A DNA stretch of 17,739 bases from Bacteroidota bacterium (lineage in GTDB: Bacteria; Bacteroidota; Ignavibacteria; Ignavibacteriales; Melioribacteraceae). Within the stretch, counting starts at the first letter, position 1, and each line of letters opens with the position of its first letter. The position numbers and the translations under genes were made by a program. The stretch lies in the NCBI GenBank assembly GCA_023453125.1, contig JAEXUB010000131.1, positions 1 to 17,739 of the forward strand. The letters run 5' to 3'. Of the stretch, positions 14,669-17,739 are shown one piece after another. The notes under the pieces are model-generated. The model had not been told where the DNA came from and searched no databases. It saw nothing but the letters and a program-made list of their open reading frames with translations.

Positions 14669-17071
14669 ATGAGGTTATTTTGGGTTTTATGCCTGGCGGT
14701 ATCGGCAACGCTGCAGGCTCAGCAGTTTACGCTAAAAGGGGAAGTGCAGAATAAGGTTACCGGAGAAACTCTCAGCTATGCTTCAATCAGGATTGACGGA
14801 ACTACTCATGGAACAACCAGCAACATTGAGGGAAAATATGAATTCAAACTTAAGCCGGGGACCTATCGCTTTATAGCAAGCTATATAGGATTCGCATCAG
14901 ATACATTTAAAGTGAATCTGCAAAACAGCGGAACGCACAATTTCAGACTCGATCCGAAAGGGGTAAATATAAGTGAGATTACCGTACTGCCCGACGATAA
15001 TCCGGCTAATGAGGTTATAAGGCGGGCCATTATTGTAAAGAAGGAAAGAAATAATTACCTCTCGGACTATTCATTTAAAGCTTATACAAAAGGAATTGTT
15101 AAGACCACACAGGATTTTTCGGTAAGGGGAAACAGAGCAAGCGCATCAATTGGAAGTGATACGGCCGCGCTGAAAATTACCGGGATAATTGAAAATGAAA
15201 GCAAAGGGTATTTTAAAAAACCGAATAAATACAAGGACGAAATTATTGCGCGCAAGCAGTCTGCAAATACTCCCGCACAGATAAATATCTTTACAGGGGG
15301 GAGAATCATTCAGAATTTCTATACTGACGATATTCAGTTTATGGGACGCCCGCTGCCGAGCCCAATATCGGACGACGCGCTTGATTATTATTATTTCAGA
15401 ATAGTAGATACAGTTTCAATAGACAGAATAAATGTATTTAAAATAAGTTTTTCCCCCTTAAGCGAGTCGGATCCCGGTTTTATAGGGGATGTTTATATCG
15501 CAGACGACATCTTTGCAATGGTTCAGATTGACGTTGCCCTTAATAAGGCGGCAAGCCTCTCGGGAATTATACAGAAAACCAGAATATTCCAGCAGTTCTA
15601 TGCATATGCAGACAATATTTATATGCCCGTGGATTACAGGGTGTTTGTTGAAGGAAACGCGCTTGGAATGTTCAAGTTCGGGTTTGAGCTTAATACTCTT
15701 TTTTCCGATTATGAGATAAATAAAAATATTGACGACTCCTTTTTCGGAATGGCAGTTGTTAAAGTGCTTCCGGATGCCGACAAAAAAGATTCAACCTACT
15801 GGAAAAATATCCAGTCCCTTCCGAATACTTATGACGAGTTAAGCGCATATAAAAGAATTGACAGCCTGGAGGCTATTCCAATTACCTTCTGGGACCGCTT
15901 TTCATTTCTTAGTTCAACAATTGAGCTTGATGATAATTTTACTGTAACAGGACCTGTGGGATTGTACGATTTCAATAAAGTTGAAGGGCATACACTGAAG
16001 TTCAATTTGTCCGGAAGAGATCTGTTTGATAAAAGGCTGTATGGCGGAATTGACCTGAGGTACGGATTTGACGATAAAAAATTCAAATCCCGGTTTTCAA
16101 CGAGTCTTGCTCTCGGAGAGTATAGAACCGATAACCTTTCATTCGCCATTTACAACGATATTAATACTCTGTTTGCGGGGCAGGACAGATACAGCGATTT
16201 TACATCTACCATTGTAAATCTCCTTTTCAAGGAGGATTTCAGGGAATATTTCTACAGAAAAGGATTTAACATAGGCTATAATGCCGAAGTGCTATCGGTG
16301 TTCCGTCTTGGAGCCGGCTTCTATAATATGACTGACAACAGCGCAGTCAACAAATCTGATTTTTCGATATTTAAAAGTGAGAGGCAATACAATCCCAATA
16401 TGCCGGTATTTGAAACCAGGATTAATGCAGTTAACCTGAGCCTTGGATTTGATTACAGAAATTACATTGAGGACGGATATCGGAGGATGCGCCTTTCAAA
16501 TTCCGACTTCAATTTATATTTCAACGCAAACGCATTCATAAGCGATAAAGAAACGCTTGGAAGCGGAGAGGATTTTAAAAAATTCGATGCTAATATAAGC
16601 GGCAACATAAGGCTTTATAAAACCATTAATGCTCTATATTCTCTAAGGGGTATTTATTCCGACGGGGCAGTGCCGTTCCAGTTTATGTATAACCTTCCGG
16701 GGAATATAAGCAGCGTATCAAAAGATTATTCATTCCGTACTCTGCGCACTCACGAGGCATTCGGAGACAGGGGTGCGGCTCTCCACGTTCTCATTAATTT
16801 CGGTGATGAGTTTTTCAGGCTGCTTAATGTACCATTGCTTAAGGAGTGGAATCTTCTTTTCTCAACTCATTTAAATGCAGGCTGGATTGATTTGTTTGAC
16901 GGCAGCAAAGTGCCGGCCTCAATCACAGGCAGTACATTTACAAAACCATTGATAGAGGCGGGATTCGGAATAGGACATATGCTGTTTCCGATGAGACTGG
17001 AATTTACCTGGCGCGTTACACACACGGGAACCAACGGATTTGTGATAAGCCTTAATTCGTTTACATTCTAA
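14669..17071 (+). CDS. Outer membrane protein with carboxypeptidase-like regulatory domain and DUF5686 barrel
   Basis: The 800-residue exported protein has a signal peptide (residues 1-18, ending LQAQ), then a carboxypeptidase-regulatory-like beta-sandwich (about 20-108, with the typical GTTHGTTSNIEGKYEFKLKPGTY pattern broken by loops). A long DUF5686 region extends to the C-terminus, opening near residue 110 with NPANEVIRRAI and closing in a series of barrel strands that ends in phenylalanine (NSFTF). Such proteins are common in Bacteroidota-type bacteria and resemble TonB-dependent receptors without a plug. Their function is unknown, possibly surface transport or assembly. The start is supported by AAGGGG just upstream of ATG. 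The gene stands alone between the divergent epimerase gene and a bidirectional terminator. Confidence 0.88.
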   Translation: MRLFWVLCLAVSATLQAQQFTLKGEVQNKVTGETLSYASIRIDGTTHGTTSNIEGKYEFKLKPGTYRFIASYIGFASDTFKVNLQNSGTHNFRLDPKGVNISEITVLPDDNPANEVIRRAIIVKKERNNYLSDYSFKAYTKGIVKTTQDFSVRGNRASASIGSDTAALKITGIIENESKGYFKKPNKYKDEIIARKQSANTPAQINIFTGGRIIQNFYTDDIQFMGRPLPSPISDDALDYYYFRIVDTVSIDRINVFKISFSPLSESDPGFIGDVYIADDIFAMVQIDVALNKAASLSGIIQKTRIFQQFYAYADNIYMPVDYRVFVEGNALGMFKFGFELNTLFSDYEINKNIDDSFFGMAVVKVLPDADKKDSTYWKNIQSLPNTYDELSAYKRIDSLEAIPITFWDRFSFLSSTIELDDNFTVTGPVGLYDFNKVEGHTLKFNLSGRDLFDKRLYGGIDLRYGFDDKKFKSRFSTSLALGEYRTDNLSFAIYNDINTLFAGQDRYSDFTSTIVNLLFKEDFREYFYRKGFNIGYNAEVLSVFRLGAGFYNMTDNSAVNKSDFSIFKSERQYNPNMPVFETRINAVNLSLGFDYRNYIEDGYRRMRLSNSDFNLYFNANAFISDKETLGSGEDFKKFDANISGNIRLYKTINALYSLRGIYSDGAVPFQFMYNLPGNISSVSKDYSFRTLRTHEAFGDRGAALHVLINFGDEFFRLLNVPLLKEWNLLFSTHLNAGWIDLFDGSKVPASITGSTFTKPLIEAGFGIGHMLFPMRLEFTWRVTHTGTNGFVISLNSFTF

Positions 17072-17073
17072 AA

Positions 17074-17098
17074 AAACGGACTGCCCGGCAGTCCGTTT
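17074..17098. terminator. Bidirectional Rho-independent terminator between convergent outer membrane genes
   Basis: A perfect 10-base stem (AAACGGACTG / CAGTCCGTTT) has a CCCGG loop. Read on the minus strand the stem is followed by seven T including the arm, which is a strong terminator for the Wzi-like gene. On the plus strand the T tract is weaker (TTTGATAAATTTTT), but the hairpin begins three bases after the DUF5686 stop. Confidence 0.88.
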
Positions 17099-17124
17099 GA
17101 TAAATTTTTATCCGGGAGTATTTC

Positions 17125-17739
17125 TTAATATTCAATTGTCATTTTAAGCGTAAGATAACTGTTTACGTTTTTGCTGCCGGTGTCAACATTCTTATTCTGG
17201 TTATAAATATAATTGATGTCAAAGAAAATCTCGCGCCACGGCTCAAGCCTTACTCCGGCGGAAATGAAATCATTATTATATCTTATTCCGTCAAGGAATG
17301 AGAGGTGTGTAGCGTCAACATCAAAACGGTAAGGCTGGAAAGGATCCCCCCCTACATTCTTAAGAAGAACGCCATTGGATGAGAGGATATTCTCGCCGCT
17401 CCTCGAATGCCTGTATTCAAAATTGAATTTTACGCGGGATGAAAGATTGTAATTTATTTTTGCCATAATTTCATCGGCATTAGGACCAATCCGGTGCCCG
17501 AGAACGGTTCCGAACGAGGTAAAAGTATTCATATAGTCGGTATGTGTATAAACATATGGGCGTATGCGTGTGTATTCGCAAATCAGTGACAAGTCGTTCA
17601 ATGAAAAAGGTTCGTACCAGAAGAATCCCAACTGATATGCAGTCTTGTTGGAAAACAAATCAAGGTCCTGAAGGTTTGAAAGAATATCCTCATCGAGAAA
17701 GAAAGTTGCCTGAATTTCGAAATCCTTTATAAAATCGGT
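17125..17739 (-). CDS. Outer membrane beta-barrel protein, possibly Wzi-like capsule-assembly family, C-terminal part
   Basis: The minus-strand frame is open from the right edge (first full codon at 17739) to a stop at 17125-17127, giving 204 residues; the N-terminus lies outside. A possible TTG at 17658 is internal and not the start, because the frame continues upstream with barrel-like sequence. Alternating aromatic and polar strands, ending in aromatic tyrosine (LTLKMTIEY), indicate a C-terminal beta signal. The segment EYTRIRPYVYTH followed by LGHRIGPNADE resembles the Wzi-like capsule assembly barrels of Bacteroidota (PF14052-like) as I remember them. Confidence in an outer membrane barrel is good; confidence in Wzi is moderate. 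Confidence 0.65.
   Translation of the reverse strand, partial: TDFIKDFEIQATFFLDEDILSNLQDLDLFSNKTAYQLGFFWYEPFSLNDLSLICEYTRIRPYVYTHTDYMNTFTSFGTVLGHRIGPNADEIMAKINYNLSSRVKFNFEYRHSRSGENILSSNGVLLKNVGGDPFQPYRFDVDATHLSFLDGIRYNNDFISAGVRLEPWREIFFDINYIYNQNKNVDTGSKNVNSYLTLKMTIEY

Noticed and set aside
17658..17658. TTG as the start codon of the last minus-strand gene
   Set aside because: The same frame stays open for 27 more codons to the window edge with barrel-like sequence, so the gene is simply cut by the edge.

Overview
The window looks like chromosomal DNA from a bacterium of the Bacteroidota / Ignavibacteriota-Chlorobiota side of the tree. The reasons are the peptide transporter type, a carboxypeptidase-regulatory-domain plus DUF5686 outer membrane protein, a short outer membrane beta-barrel, a Wzi-like barrel, a DUF4900 protein, and AT-rich leaders in which only some genes have a clear Shine-Dalgarno sequence. 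This placement is inferred from gene content, not from a marker gene. No rRNA, tRNA, CRISPR array, insertion sequence or phage gene is visible. Both edges cut a gene.

Layout from left to right. (1) 1-1201 is the C-terminal part of a tungsten-type aldehyde ferredoxin oxidoreductase family enzyme, closed by a strong terminator. (2) 1288-4717 holds two tandem POT-family peptide transporters of identical length (546 aa each), each with its own terminator. (3) 4793-5591, minus strand, is an overlapping thiF-thiS pair (adenylyltransferase and ubiquitin-like sulfur carrier). (4) 5703-8207, plus strand, carries aat (N-end rule amino acid transferase), a small outer membrane beta-barrel and a class I FbaB-type fructose-bisphosphate aldolase with a terminator. 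(5) 10873-8241, minus strand, is a likely four-gene operon: an isoprenylcysteine-methyltransferase-like membrane protein, an exported N-acetylmuramoyl-L-alanine amidase, a 26-residue single-membrane-segment protein, and a TIGR04076-like protein. (6) 11068-13629, plus strand, holds three tightly coupled genes whose products resemble minor type IV pilins in the order PilV-like, PilW-like, PilX-like/DUF4900. None has the canonical prepilin-peptidase motif. (7) 14549-13632, minus strand, is a TIGR01777-type sugar-epimerase-like oxidoreductase. (8) 14669-17071 is an 800-residue DUF5686 outer membrane protein. (9) 17739-17125, minus strand, is the C-terminal part of an outer membrane barrel, possibly Wzi-like.

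Functionally the region mixes cytoplasmic metabolism (aldehyde oxidation, peptide uptake, sulfur transfer, glycolysis/gluconeogenesis) with cell-envelope functions (peptidoglycan cleavage, surface barrels, pilin-like proteins).

The most interesting segment is the three-gene pilin-like cassette. Its upstream region, shared with the divergent amidase operon, contains a long interrupted inverted repeat. Other points worth a second look are the 26-residue membrane protein translated off the end of the amidase gene, the altered cofactor motifs in the AOR-family enzyme, the NxxER variant of the proton-coupling motif in both peptide transporters, and a thiFS pair with no other thiamine gene and no recognisable TPP riboswitch beside it.
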